From: Micromonospora endolithica
GTDB lineage: Bacteria; Actinomycetota; Actinomycetes; Mycobacteriales; Micromonosporaceae
DNA: 64,000 nt
Direction: 5' to 3'
Assembly (NCBI RefSeq): GCF_003626595.1
Contig: NZ_RBAK01000011.1
Coordinates: 140,982 to 204,981, forward strand
In this document: positions 16,903 through 25,410 of the stretch, in pieces
How positions within the stretch are numbered: the stretch's first letter is position 1
Layout: each line of letters begins with the position of its first letter
The notes under the pieces: model-generated
What the model was told of the DNA's origin: nothing
Databases searched by the model: none
What the model saw: only the letters and a program-made list of their open reading frames with translations
Translations under genes and position numbers: made by a program

Positions 16903-16908
16903 ATTATC
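16903..16908 (-). promoter_or_regulatory. GATAAT -10 box for peptide/hydroxylase operon
   Basis: TGTG-GATAAT on the minus strand ends 8 bases before the GTG at 16894. It is one of the few near-consensus -10 boxes in this GC-rich window and implies good expression of a leaderless mRNA. Confidence 0.6.
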
Positions 16909-17016
16909 CACAGTCCACAGCCGTTTCCGCGCCCGTGCGCGACGGAAGAGAGGACGTGGCGTGGCGGGCCCGGTGGGGGCGCCGCCGACGGGACCGGCCG
17001 GGTCGCGCGGCGGTGC

Positions 17017-17022
17017 TAGCGT
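17017..17022 (+). promoter_or_regulatory. TAGCGT -10 box, leaderless alpha/beta hydrolase
   Basis: TAGCGT is followed by 7 bases and the GTG at 17030. With the peptide promoter it forms a compact divergent control region of about 135 bases. Confidence 0.5.
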
Positions 17023-17029
17023 GGCGGCC

Positions 17030-18055
17030 GTGACCGGGACCGCGGTGGTGTTCGTGCACGGTTTCCTCTCCTCGCCGGCCGTCTGGTCGCGGTTCGCCGA
17101 CCTGCTCCGCGCCGACGAGGACCTCCCCGACGTCGAGCCGTACCCCTTCGGGTACGAGTCGCCGCTGGTCCGGGTCCATCCGCTGCGCCGCGCTCCCACC
17201 ATCGACGTGGTGGCCGACAGCCTGCGCACCTACCTCGCCCACGACCTCGCCGACTCCGCGCGGCTGGTGCTGGTCTCGCACAGTCAGGGCGGGCTGGTGA
17301 TCCAACGCGCGCTGGCCCGGATGCTCGCGGAGAACAGCGACGAACTCGCCCGCATCCGGCTGGTGGTCATGTACGCCTGCCCGAACGCCGGCTCGGACCT
17401 CGGCCTGCCGGTACGCCGGCTGCTGCTGGGCGGCAACCCGCAGGAGGCGGAGCTACGACCGTTCCACACGGCGGTCCTGGACGCGCAGCGGGTGGTCCTG
17501 CACCGGCTCGTCGCGGTGCCCGACCCACCCGTGCGGTTGCTGGTCTACGCCGGAGAGAGCGACCGGGTGGTCACCCCCGTCTCGGCCCGCAGCGTGTGGC
17601 CCGAGGCCGGGGTGGTCCCCGGCGACCACTCCACGGTGATCCAGCCCGACTCGCCGCGGCACCGGTCGTACGTGGTGCTGCGGCACGCCCTGCTCGCGCT
17701 GCGCGCCGCCGACGGCGCCGGTGCGCCGGCCGGCCCGGGCCGGCCACCGCCGCCGGCCCCGGCGGACGGGTCGGGCGAACTCGTCGACCTGCTGCTGGCC
17801 GTGCCGGGGATGTACGACCCGGCTTTTCGCCAGCAGGTGTACGCCATGCTGCCCCCCGCGGTGCAGGCGCAGCTACCGCGCAACCCGGTCGTCCGGGTGG
17901 AGCTGATCGGCCTGACCCGGGTGCTCGTGGCCTATCGCCACCTGGGTGCCGGACGGGCCCTGGGTGCCGCCGTCACGGCGCTGGTGCCCGAGCATCCCGC
18001 CCTCGACAACCTGCTCGACCGGCTCGCCGCACTGGACGTCCCACCCGGGGGCTGA
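17030..18055 (+). CDS. Alpha/beta hydrolase (lipase-like) with C-terminal effector-associated-type domain
   Basis: Residues 1-~235 form an alpha/beta hydrolase with the oxyanion segment VFVHGFLSSPAVW near the start and nucleophile motif SHSQGG (Ser in the elbow), plus a late His in VVPGDHSTV. A Pro-rich linker leads to a helical C-terminal module (about 248-335; ELVDLLLAVPGMYDP ... ALGAAVTALVP) whose spacing of LLxxxP, DPxxR and LxxL positions matches the N-terminus of the VMAP protein at 8216. I therefore read it as an esterase/lipase effector with an EAD that could dock onto VMAP. The GTG start is set by a leaderless TAGCGT box; upstream frame is Arg/Gly-rich and not convincing. Confidence 0.78.
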   Translation: MTGTAVVFVHGFLSSPAVWSRFADLLRADEDLPDVEPYPFGYESPLVRVHPLRRAPTIDVVADSLRTYLAHDLADSARLVLVSHSQGGLVIQRALARMLAENSDELARIRLVVMYACPNAGSDLGLPVRRLLLGGNPQEAELRPFHTAVLDAQRVVLHRLVAVPDPPVRLLVYAGESDRVVTPVSARSVWPEAGVVPGDHSTVIQPDSPRHRSYVVLRHALLALRAADGAGAPAGPGRPPPPAPADGSGELVDLLLAVPGMYDPAFRQQVYAMLPPAVQAQLPRNPVVRVELIGLTRVLVAYRHLGAGRALGAAVTALVPEHPALDNLLDRLAALDVPPGG

Positions 18056-18074
18056 CCCGCCGCCCCGGCCGCCC

Positions 18075-19184
18075 TCAGAGCGCGATCAGCTCCGTGGGGG
18101 TGGTGTTGAGCCGCTGGACTCCCCGCGTCGCGCAGACCACGATGTCCTCGATGCGGGCGCCGTGCCGACCGGCGAGATAGATGCCGGGCTCGACGGAGAA
18201 CGCCATCCCCGCCTCCAGCGGCCGCCGGTTGCCCGCCACGACGTACGGCTCCTCGTGGCCGTCCAGCCCGATGCCGTGGCCGGTGCGGTGCAGGAACGCG
18301 TCGCCGTACCCGGCGTCGGCGATGACGTCCCGGGCGACCGCGTCGACCGCCTCGGCCGACACGCCGGGTCGGATCGCCGCCACGGCCGCGCGCTGCGCCT
18401 CGTGCAGCACCGCGTAGTAGTCGGCGAACTCCGCCGGTGCCGGCCCACCGACGGTGTAGGTGCGGGTGCAGTCCGAGCGGTAGCCCGACGCCATGGTGCC
18501 CCCGATGTCCACCACCACCGGCTCGCCCGCCCCGATCGGCCGGTCCGAGGTGCCGTGGTGCGGGCTCGCGCCGTTCGGGCCGGCCGCCACGATGACGAAG
18601 TCGACCCGGACGTGGCCGGCCGCGCGGATCGCCGTGGCGATGTCGGCGGCCACCTCCGCCTCGGTCCGTCCCGGCCGCAGCCACTGCCCCATCCGCCGGT
18701 GCACCGCGTCGATCGCCGCGCCCGCCTCGGCGAGCGCCGCGACCTCCGCCGGGGACTTGCGGATCCGCAGCTCCCGCAGGACCTCGGAGGCGAGCCGCTG
18801 CGCGACGCCGGGCAGCGCCGCCCGCAGCGCGAGGACCTGCTCGGCCCACATCCGGTCGGCCAGCCCGACCGCCGCGACCGGCCCGCCGAGGGCGGCCACC
18901 ACCAGGGGGTACGGGTCGGTGCCGTCGGCGTGGTCGACGACGCGTACGCCGGTGTCCGGCGCCGCCTCGGCCGCCGGCCGTTCCAGGGTGGGCACGATCA
19001 GCGTCGGCTCACCCTCGGCGGGCAGCACCAGGCAGGTCAGCCGTTCCCCTTCGTGCGCGTCGTAGCCGGTCAGGTAGCGCAGGTCCGATCCGGGGGTGAG
19101 CAGCAGCGCGTCCAGGCCGGCGGCGGCGGTCGCCCGCTGCGCCACGGCCAGCCGTCGCGCCGGGTACAGCGCCTCGTCTCCCAC
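18075..19184 (-). CDS. M24 family Xaa-Pro peptidase
   Basis: A 369-residue creatinase/prolidase-fold protein. The N-terminal domain holds TPGSDLRYLTGYDAHEGERL. The C-terminal pita-bread domain carries the five metal ligands: Asp in VVDIGG, Asp in YRSDCTRTY, His in RTGHGIG, Glu in SVEPGIY and Glu in ARIEDIV. It should cleave N-terminal residues before proline (PepQ/PepP-like) in the cytoplasm using two metal ions. The GTG start follows a TACGCT box by 6 bases, so a leaderless transcript is likely. It is convergent with the hydrolase gene, 20 bases away. Confidence 0.92.
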   Translation of the reverse strand: MGDEALYPARRLAVAQRATAAAGLDALLLTPGSDLRYLTGYDAHEGERLTCLVLPAEGEPTLIVPTLERPAAEAAPDTGVRVVDHADGTDPYPLVVAALGGPVAAVGLADRMWAEQVLALRAALPGVAQRLASEVLRELRIRKSPAEVAALAEAGAAIDAVHRRMGQWLRPGRTEAEVAADIATAIRAAGHVRVDFVIVAAGPNGASPHHGTSDRPIGAGEPVVVDIGGTMASGYRSDCTRTYTVGGPAPAEFADYYAVLHEAQRAAVAAIRPGVSAEAVDAVARDVIADAGYGDAFLHRTGHGIGLDGHEEPYVVAGNRRPLEAGMAFSVEPGIYLAGRHGARIEDIVVCATRGVQRLNTTPTELIAL

Positions 19185-19190
19185 CCGAAC

Positions 19191-19196
19191 AGCGTA
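19191..19196 (-). promoter_or_regulatory. TACGCT -10 box, leaderless M24 peptidase
   Basis: TACGCT lies 6 bases before the GTG at 19184. Confidence 0.45.
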
Positions 19197-19353
19197 ACGG
19201 TGGTCCGGCGGCGGACCCGCCCCGTCGACACGTGTCCGCGTTCCACCGCCGGGGCGGTGCCGCCGCGGCTAGCCTGACCGTGGGCTCGTCGACGCCGAGG
19301 GCCCGACCCTGGGCCCGCCACGGTGGCCGGCCACGCCCGGAAGGACCGACCAG

Positions 19354-19578
19354 GTGGCCGCAGAGGACCGCAACCGCACGCCGGCACGGCGGTGGCTGCT
19401 CTGGTCCGGGATCCTGGCCCTGGCCGGGCTGGTCCTGCTGGTCGTCGGGCTGACCGTCGCCGACGGCGTCGCCGCGTGGATCGAGGTGACCCTCGCGATC
19501 GTGCTGCTGCTGGCCAGCTACGGCGTGCAGTACCTGGCCCGCCGCGAGTCCCTGTACGCCGACGACCAGCCCCGCTGA
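19354..19578 (+). CDS. Small two-helix membrane protein
   Basis: A 74-residue protein with a basic N-terminus, two predicted membrane helices (about 14-35 and 41-60) and a short charged C-terminus (YLARRESLYADDQPR). No family is recognised; proteins like this are common and conserved among Micromonosporaceae by my recollection only. GTG start with GGAAGGA upstream at normal distance. It ends 62 bases before the nuclease gene on the same strand. Confidence 0.65.
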   Translation: MAAEDRNRTPARRWLLWSGILALAGLVLLVVGLTVADGVAAWIEVTLAIVLLLASYGVQYLARRESLYADDQPR

Positions 19579-19640
19579 GCGCCACCCCGATCAGGCCCGC
19601 CGGCCCGTGTTCGTCGGTGCCGTGTGCCAGGCTGTCGGAC

Positions 19641-20561
19641 GTGGCACACCGACCCCCGATCCTGCTCATCGACGCGCCCAGCCTCTACTTCCGGGCCTAC
19701 TTCGGCATCCCCGAGTCGGCCGCCAAGGCGACCGACGGCAGCCCGGTCAACGCGGTGCGCGGTTTCCTGGACATGCTGGCCCAGCTCATCCGCACCCGCC
19801 GGCCCGACCGGATGGTCTGCGCGATGGACCACGACTGGCGGCCCGACTGGCGGGTGGCGCTGCTTCCGTCGTACAAGGCGCACCGGGTCGCCCCGGAGGG
19901 CGGCGAGGTCGTACCGGACACGCTGAGCCCGCAGGTGCCGGTCATCCTGGAGGTTCTGGACGCCGTCGGCATCACCGCCGTCGGTGCGACCGGTTACGAG
20001 GCCGACGACGTGCTCGGCACCCTCGCGGTGACCCAACCCGGGCCGGTCGAGGTGGTCTCCGGCGACCGCGACCTGTTCCAGCTGGTCGACGACACCCGGC
20101 CGGTCCGCCTGCTCTACGTGGGGCGCGGGGTGGCCAAGCTGGACGACTGCGACGACGCCGCGGTGCGCGCCCGCTACGGCGTGCCGGCCGACCGCTACGC
20201 CGACTTCGCCGCCCTGCGCGGCGACCCCAGCGACGGCCTGCCCGGGGTGGCCGGGGTCGGCGAGAAGACCGCCGCCCGGCTGATCGAGCGCTACGGCGAC
20301 ATCGCCGGTGTCCTCGCCGCGCTGGACGATCCGGGCTCCGCCTTCGCCCCGGGGCTGCGGGCCAAGCTGGCCGCCGCGCGGGACTACCTGGCGGTCGCCC
20401 CGAAGGTCGTCCGGGTGGCCCTGGACGTGCCGCTGCCGGACCTGCCCACCGCGTTGCCGGTGGCACCGGCCGACCCGGACCGGCTGCTGGAGTTGGCCGC
20501 CGAGTGGAACCTGGCCGGCTCGGCCCGCCGACTGGTCGACGCCCTGGCCCTGCGCAATTGA
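19641..20561 (+). CDS. 5'-3' exonuclease (Pol I 5'-nuclease/FEN-like)
   Basis: A 306-residue stand-alone 5' nuclease. Acidic metal ligands appear in LLIDAPSLYFRAYFG, in MVCAMDHDWRPDWR, in GYEADDVLGTLA, and in VVSGDRDLFQLV, and the DNA-binding helix-hairpin-helix in DPSDGLPGVAGVGEKTAARLIERYGD. This matches the ExoIX/Pol I N-terminal domain family that trims flaps and RNA primers. No polymerase domain is present, which is usual for the actinobacterial paralogue. The GTG at 19641 gives the expected short N-terminus; CAGGCT, 7 bases upstream, is a weak version of the leaderless box. Confidence 0.9.
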   Translation: MAHRPPILLIDAPSLYFRAYFGIPESAAKATDGSPVNAVRGFLDMLAQLIRTRRPDRMVCAMDHDWRPDWRVALLPSYKAHRVAPEGGEVVPDTLSPQVPVILEVLDAVGITAVGATGYEADDVLGTLAVTQPGPVEVVSGDRDLFQLVDDTRPVRLLYVGRGVAKLDDCDDAAVRARYGVPADRYADFAALRGDPSDGLPGVAGVGEKTAARLIERYGDIAGVLAALDDPGSAFAPGLRAKLAAARDYLAVAPKVVRVALDVPLPDLPTALPVAPADPDRLLELAAEWNLAGSARRLVDALALRN

Positions 20562-20632
20562 TCCACTCGACTCCGATGACGTCGGGGTGTCAGGAGCGAC
20601 CTGTCACCCCGACCTCACTGACGTCAGGATGA
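20560..20632. repeat. Degenerate copy of palindromic repeat; hairpin terminator
   Basis: The sequence GATCCACTCGACTCC...GTCGGGGTG (20560-20589) resembles the left arm of the palindrome at 55124-55157 (shared GATCCACTCGA and TCGGGGTG). It can form a hairpin with arms GTCGGGGTGTCAGG (20581-20594) and CCTGTCACCCCGAC (20600-20613), one mismatch, 5-base loop. It begins inside the nuclease stop codon and sits between convergent genes, so it can serve as terminator. A palindromic TGACGTCA follows at 20619-20626. Confidence 0.65.
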
Positions 20633-20672
20633 TTGTGCCGGGACGGCCTCCGGGCGAGGCGGACGCGCCCGG

Positions 20673-21560
20673 TCAGCGGGGCGGGGTGTCCCGGCGGGAC
20701 GGGAACGGGGTGCCGGCGCCGAACGTCGACCGTGCCCGCAGCCCGACCGGGTCCGCCGCCGGTGGCGCCGGCGACATCGGCTCCTCCGGGGGATCGATCC
20801 GCCGGCCGTCCAGGTAGGCGGCGGCGGCCCGGTCCTCGTCGGTCGGGGCGGCGAGCAGCGCGTACACCAGGCCGACCACCACGAAGATCACCGCCAGGAT
20901 GATCGGCACCAGCAGGGTGCTGACCTCGGCGCCGGTGACCTCGCCGCGCTGCTCGTGCAGGTGCACCGACAGCGCGCTCATCCCGGTGAAGTGCATGCCG
21001 TTGACCGCGATGCCCATGACCAGCGCCGAGGCGAAGATCGCCAGTCCGCGCCGGACGGTCACCGCGAGCCAGAGCGCCACCGTGGCGGCGACCACCGCGA
21101 TCACGACCGACAGGATCACCCGGGTCTGGTCGTAGCGGAGGCTGCCGTTCAGCCGCATCGCCGCCATGCCGGTGTAGTGCATCGCGGCCACCCCGGCGCC
21201 GGTGAACAGGCCACCGACGGCGATGCGCGGCACCGACACCCGGCCGGTGCCGACGATGGCCAGGCCGATCCCGACCGCGCCGATCGCGAAGGCCGCGCTG
21301 GCCACGGTGACCGGCACGTCGTACCGGATGCGGGTGCCGTCCACGGCGAAGCCCAGCATCGCCATGAAGTGCATGGTCCAGATCGCGGTGCCGCCGAGCG
21401 CCAGGGCCGCGAGCGTGCCCCACAGCGCGCGCTGCCCCGGCGTCTGCGCGGTGCGGATCCGGCCGGCGCAGACCAGGCCCAGGCACGAGCCCAGCACCGA
21501 CAGCGCGTAACTCAGCGCGGGCGTGATCCACCCGTACTCGAAGTGATTGATCTCCGCCAC
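20673..21560 (-). CDS. MHYT-domain membrane sensor protein
   Basis: A 295-residue integral membrane protein with about seven helices and three MHYT-type motifs (MHFM, MHYT, MHFT), each with nearby conserved Met/His residues. The MHYT domain is proposed to bind copper or sense oxygen, CO or NO from within the membrane. The cytoplasmic C-terminus (~50 residues; Pro/Arg rich) carries no GGDEF, kinase or other output domain, so this is a stand-alone sensor. The GTG at 21560 is preferred because a G-rich GGGGGG site lies upstream; an earlier GTG at 21599 adds 13 residues. Confidence 0.85.
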   Translation of the reverse strand: MAEINHFEYGWITPALSYALSVLGSCLGLVCAGRIRTAQTPGQRALWGTLAALALGGTAIWTMHFMAMLGFAVDGTRIRYDVPVTVASAAFAIGAVGIGLAIVGTGRVSVPRIAVGGLFTGAGVAAMHYTGMAAMRLNGSLRYDQTRVILSVVIAVVAATVALWLAVTVRRGLAIFASALVMGIAVNGMHFTGMSALSVHLHEQRGEVTGAEVSTLLVPIILAVIFVVVGLVYALLAAPTDEDRAAAAYLDGRRIDPPEEPMSPAPPAADPVGLRARSTFGAGTPFPSRRDTPPR

Positions 21561-21726
21561 GGCGGTCGTCCCCCCAGACAAGGTACTGGCGCGTAACACC
21601 GCGCCGCAGACATGATCGGGGACCCTCTGACCAGGCGCAACACCGCCCCCCGGGCATTTCGGCCGGTGGCGTCGCGGTGACCGTGTGATGCGTCGATTTC
21701 CGAGCGCCGGTGACCGAAAGTGATTA

Positions 21727-24522
21727 TCAGGCGGGGGTGTGGTAGGACAGCACGCCCCGGTTGACGGCCGCTATCGCCTGCCGTGCGGTGGCGCGCAGCT
21801 CCGCCGAGGCACCGCCGGAGTCGGCGAGCTGGCCGAGCAGGTCGACGACCTGTCGCGCCCAGCGGACGAAGTCGCCCGCCGGCATCTCGCCGTCGATCTC
21901 GTGGCCGCTGCCGAGCACCTTGGCCAGCGCCTCACCCCGCGCCCACCGGTAGACCGGCCAGGCGAACCCCAGGTCCGGCTCGCGGGTGACGGTCAGCCCG
22001 CGCGCCGCCTCGTCGGCCTCGATCTCGCTCCACAGCTTGAACGTGGCGTCGACCGCGTCGGCCACCCCGCCCCGCGGCAGCGACGCCCGCTCGTCGACGT
22101 CCCGCCGCGCCTCGAAGACGACCACCGACACCGCCGCCGCCAGCTCCGCCGGGGACAACCCGTTCCAGACGCCCCGGCGCAGGCACTCGGCGACCAGCAG
22201 GTCCGCCTCGGTCCAGATCCGGCCGAGCATCCGGCCGGCGTCGGTCACCGTGCCGTCGGCCCCGAGGTAGCCGCGTGCGGTGAGCAGCGCGACGATCCGG
22301 TCGAAGGTACGGGCCAGCGAGCCGGTCCGCCCGGCCACCCGCTGCCGGAGTTCCTCGGTGTCCTTCTCCAGCCGGCGGCGACGCTCGGCCCAGCGGGCGT
22401 GTTCCTCCCGGTCCGGGCAGGCGTGGCAGGGGTGCCGGCGCAGTTCGGCGCGGAACTGGCTGAGCTGGTGGTCCTCGCCGGTGGACTGCCGGGACCGGCC
22501 GCCCCGGCGACCGCCGTGCCGGTCCAGGCCGGTGCCGCTGACCTCGGCGGCCAGGTCCCGGCGGGCGGCCGGGGAACGGTGGTTGAAGTGCTTGGGCACG
22601 CGGATCCGGGCGAGCACCTCGGCGGGCGTGGTGAAGTCGCCGGGGGTGACCCGGCCGGCCCACCGGTCCTGGGTGAGCACCAGCGGGCGGGGTTCACCGA
22701 AGCCGCCGGTGGCCGGGTCGAGCACCACGGCGAGTCCGGCCCGCCGGCCGGACGGCACCCGGATCACGTCGCCGACCCGCAGCCGCTCCAGCGACGCCAC
22801 CGCCGCCGCCTTGCGCTGGTGCTGCCCCTGCCGGGCGATGGCCCGCTCCCGGTCGGCGATGGCCACCCGCAGCGCGAAGTACTCGTCGAAGTCGCCGTGG
22901 TGGCAGGCCGCCTCGACGCCGTACGCCTCGATGGTCTCGGTGTTGCGCTGCACCTGCCGGGCCAGGCCGACCACCGACCGGTCGGCCTGGAACTGCGCGA
23001 ACGAGGACTCCAGCAGCGCGCGGGCCGGCTCCGCGCCGACCGAGCCGACCAGGTTGACCGCCATGTTGTACGACGGGCGGAAGCTGGACCGCAACGGATA
23101 GGTCCGGGTGGAGGCGAGACCCGCCACGTGCCGGGGGTCGGTCTCCGGGGACCACACCACCACGGCGTGCCCCTCCACGTCGATGCCCCGCCGGCCGGCG
23201 CGGCCGGTGAGCTGGGTGTACTCCCCCGGCGTCAGGTCGACGTGCGCCTCGCCGTTGTACTTGACCAGCCGTTCCAGCACCACGCAGCGGGCCGGCATGT
23301 TGATGCCCAGCGCCAGGGTCTCGGTGGCGAAGACCGCCTTGACCAGGCCGCGGACGAACAGCTCCTCGACGACCTCCTTGAACACCGGCAGCATGCCGGC
23401 GTGGTGCGCGGCCAGGCCGCGCTCCAGCCCGTCGAGCCACTCCCAGTAGCCCAGCACCGACAGGTCCTCGCCGGGGATCGCGGTCACCCGCGACTCGACC
23501 ACCCGCCGGATCTCGGCCCGTTCCTCCGGTGAGGTGAGCCGGAGCCCGGCGGCGAGGCACTGCTGCACGGCGGCGGCGCAGCCGGCCCGGCTGAAGATGA
23601 ACAGGATCGCCGGCAGCAGACCCTCGCGGTCGAGCCGGTCGACGATGTCCGGGCGCATCGGCCCGCGCCAGCGCGGCCCCCGCCGGCCCCCGCCGGGGCC
23701 GGCGCTGCGCCCCTCGCCCAGCTCCAGGCGGCGCACCGTGTCCCGGGTGTAGCGCAGCAGCTCCGGGTGCACGTCGTGCTTGCGGGCCGCGTCGGCGTCG
23801 TGGAACAGGTCGAACATCCGCTTGCCGACCAGCATGTGCTGCCACAGCGGCACCGGCCGGTGCTCGCTGACCACCACCGTCGTCTCGCCGCGCACGGTGA
23901 CCAGCCAGTCGGCGAACTCCTCGGCGTTGGAGACGGTGGCCGACAGCGAGACCAGGGTGACCGAGGCGGGCAGGTGGATGATCACCTCTTCCCAGACCCC
24001 GCCGCGGAACCGGTCGGCGAGGTAGTGCACCTCGTCCATCACCACGTACGCCAGGCCCTCCAGGGTGGCCGACCCGGCATAGAGCATGTTGCGCAGCACC
24101 TCGGTGGTCATCACCACCACGGGCGCGTCGCCGTTGATGGCGTTGTCGCCGGTGAGCAGCCCGACGTGCGCCGCGCCGTACCGTTGGACCAGGTCGTGGT
24201 ACTTCTGGTTGGACAGCGCCTTGATCGGCGTGGTGTAGAAACACTTGCGCCGGACCGCCGGGGCACCGTCGGCGGGCGCCGGCGCCGCCGGGGCGCCCCG
24301 CAACGCCAGGTGTACGGCGAACTCGCCGACCACGGTCTTGCCGGCGCCGGTCGGGGCGCACACCAGCACGCCGCTGCCCCGCTCCAGGGCCTGGCACGCC
24401 TCCCGCTGGAAGTCGTCGAGGTCGAACCCCAGGTCCAGGGCGAACTCGTCCAGCGCCGGAAACTGGGAGGCCTGCGCGGCCCGGCGGCGCGCCGCGGCGT
24501 ACCGCTCGGCGGGGCTCGACAT
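21727..24522 (-). CDS. helY: HelY-type DEAD/DEAH-box RNA helicase (Ski2/Mtr4-like)
   Basis: A 931-residue superfamily-2 helicase: motif I APTGAGKTVVGEF, motif II DEVHYL, motif III SLSATVSN, motif VI QLTGRAGRRGID, then a long middle region with RVPSGRRAGLAVVLDP and a C-terminal DSHCT-type domain ending near GVLSYHTPA. It matches actinobacterial HelY in length and content, which is usually encoded beside tatC-tatA-pafBC; here about 10 kb of other genes, including the lanthipeptide operon, lie between. It presumably unwinds structured RNA during turnover. A TAACCT box lies 7 bases before the ATG, so the mRNA is probably leaderless. Confidence 0.92.
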   Translation of the reverse strand: MSSPAERYAAARRRAAQASQFPALDEFALDLGFDLDDFQREACQALERGSGVLVCAPTGAGKTVVGEFAVHLALRGAPAAPAPADGAPAVRRKCFYTTPIKALSNQKYHDLVQRYGAAHVGLLTGDNAINGDAPVVVMTTEVLRNMLYAGSATLEGLAYVVMDEVHYLADRFRGGVWEEVIIHLPASVTLVSLSATVSNAEEFADWLVTVRGETTVVVSEHRPVPLWQHMLVGKRMFDLFHDADAARKHDVHPELLRYTRDTVRRLELGEGRSAGPGGGRRGPRWRGPMRPDIVDRLDREGLLPAILFIFSRAGCAAAVQQCLAAGLRLTSPEERAEIRRVVESRVTAIPGEDLSVLGYWEWLDGLERGLAAHHAGMLPVFKEVVEELFVRGLVKAVFATETLALGINMPARCVVLERLVKYNGEAHVDLTPGEYTQLTGRAGRRGIDVEGHAVVVWSPETDPRHVAGLASTRTYPLRSSFRPSYNMAVNLVGSVGAEPARALLESSFAQFQADRSVVGLARQVQRNTETIEAYGVEAACHHGDFDEYFALRVAIADRERAIARQGQHQRKAAAVASLERLRVGDVIRVPSGRRAGLAVVLDPATGGFGEPRPLVLTQDRWAGRVTPGDFTTPAEVLARIRVPKHFNHRSPAARRDLAAEVSGTGLDRHGGRRGGRSRQSTGEDHQLSQFRAELRRHPCHACPDREEHARWAERRRRLEKDTEELRQRVAGRTGSLARTFDRIVALLTARGYLGADGTVTDAGRMLGRIWTEADLLVAECLRRGVWNGLSPAELAAAVSVVVFEARRDVDERASLPRGGVADAVDATFKLWSEIEADEAARGLTVTREPDLGFAWPVYRWARGEALAKVLGSGHEIDGEMPAGDFVRWARQVVDLLGQLADSGGASAELRATARQAIAAVNRGVLSYHTPA

Positions 24523-24529
24523 GTGACCA

Positions 24530-24535
24530 AGGTTA
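24530..24535 (-). promoter_or_regulatory. TAACCT -10 box, leaderless helY
   Basis: TAACCT is followed by 7 bases and the ATG at 24522. Confidence 0.5.
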
Positions 24536-24595
24536 GTGCGTGCCGTCGCGGGGCACCCGGCAAGGCCGTCCGGACCGGCCGTCCGGGGCGGTCGG

Positions 24596-24601
24596 TAGGG
24601 T
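24596..24601 (+). promoter_or_regulatory. TAGGGT -10 box, leaderless HAD gene
   Basis: TAGGGT is followed by 7 bases and the GTG at 24609; divergent from the helY promoter, 60 bases away. Confidence 0.5.
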
Positions 24602-24608
24602 GCACGAC

Positions 24609-25385
24609 GTGCCGGACCCTACCGAACCGACCCAGACACCCGCCCCCGGCGGCGCCGACGTCGTCGCCGGTGCGGGGGCCACTCGCCGGCCCGTGGCGGG
24701 CGTGCTCTTCGACTTCCACGGCACCCTCGCCCAGGTGGAGGACCCGCGCGCCTGGGTGACCGCCGCGGCGGCGGCGTGCGGGGTCGAGGTGGAACGGGCC
24801 CGGGCGACCGCGCTGGCCGACCGGCTGCTCACCGCCGGCCGGGCGGGTGGGCCGCTGCCGGCCCGGGTGCCGCCCCGGCTGGCCGAGCTGTGGGCCGACC
24901 GGGACCTCTACCCGCACGCCCACCGGGGCGCGTACACCGGTCTGGCCGAGACCGTGGACGCCGGCATCGACGGTTTCGCCGAGGCGCTCTACGACCGGCT
25001 GCTGGTCCCCGAGGGTTGGGTGCCGTACCCGGACACCGCGCCGACGCTCGCCGCGCTGCGCGAGGCCGGGGTGCGGGTGGCGGTGGTGAGCAACATCGGC
25101 TTCGACATCCGGCCCCTGTTCGCCGCCTGGGGGCTGGCCGACCTGGTCGACGCGTTCGTGCTGTCGTACGAGGTGGGGCGCTGCAAGCCGGACCCGGGGA
25201 TCTTCCTGCGCGCCTGCGCGATGATCGGTGTGGAGCCGGAGCGGACGCTGATGGTGGGCGACACGCCGGCCGACGCGGGCGCGGTCGCCGCCGGCTGCGC
25301 GGTGCTGGTGCTGCCGGCGGCCGACGCGGGCGTCGCCAACGGCCTCGGCGGCGCCCTCGACCTGGCCGGCGTCAAGGAACGCTGA
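24609..25385 (+). CDS. HAD-superfamily hydrolase
   Basis: A 258-residue HAD hydrolase with motif I LFDFHGTLAQ (the second acid, Asp in most DxD phosphatases, is His here: DFHGT), motif II VVSNIG, and motifs III/IV around RCKPDPGIF and MVGDTPADAG. The DFHGT form is found in a subset of annotated HAD phosphatases. Substrate unknown. The first ~30 residues are Pro/Ala/Gly-rich. The GTG start is given by a leaderless TAGGGT box. It is convergent with the lipid kinase gene. Confidence 0.85.
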   Translation: MPDPTEPTQTPAPGGADVVAGAGATRRPVAGVLFDFHGTLAQVEDPRAWVTAAAAACGVEVERARATALADRLLTAGRAGGPLPARVPPRLAELWADRDLYPHAHRGAYTGLAETVDAGIDGFAEALYDRLLVPEGWVPYPDTAPTLAALREAGVRVAVVSNIGFDIRPLFAAWGLADLVDAFVLSYEVGRCKPDPGIFLRACAMIGVEPERTLMVGDTPADAGAVAAGCAVLVLPAADAGVANGLGGALDLAGVKER

Positions 25386-25410
25386 CCCCCGCCGGGCGGC
25401 CAGCTCGCCG

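Noticed and set aside
16727..17029. N-terminal extension of the alpha/beta hydrolase
   Set aside because: It would run through the divergent peptide gene and promoters and yields Arg/Gly/Pro-rich sequence with no family match; the leaderless GTG at 17030 is better.
21739..23532. Long plus-strand frame opposite helY
   Set aside because: Mirror of helicase codons; composition of His/Arg/Gly/Pro and no recognisable motif.
24609..24720. Frameshift suspected in the HAD gene because of the DFHGT motif
   Set aside because: The frame is continuous and other HAD motifs are in place; DFHGT is a known variant, not an error sign.
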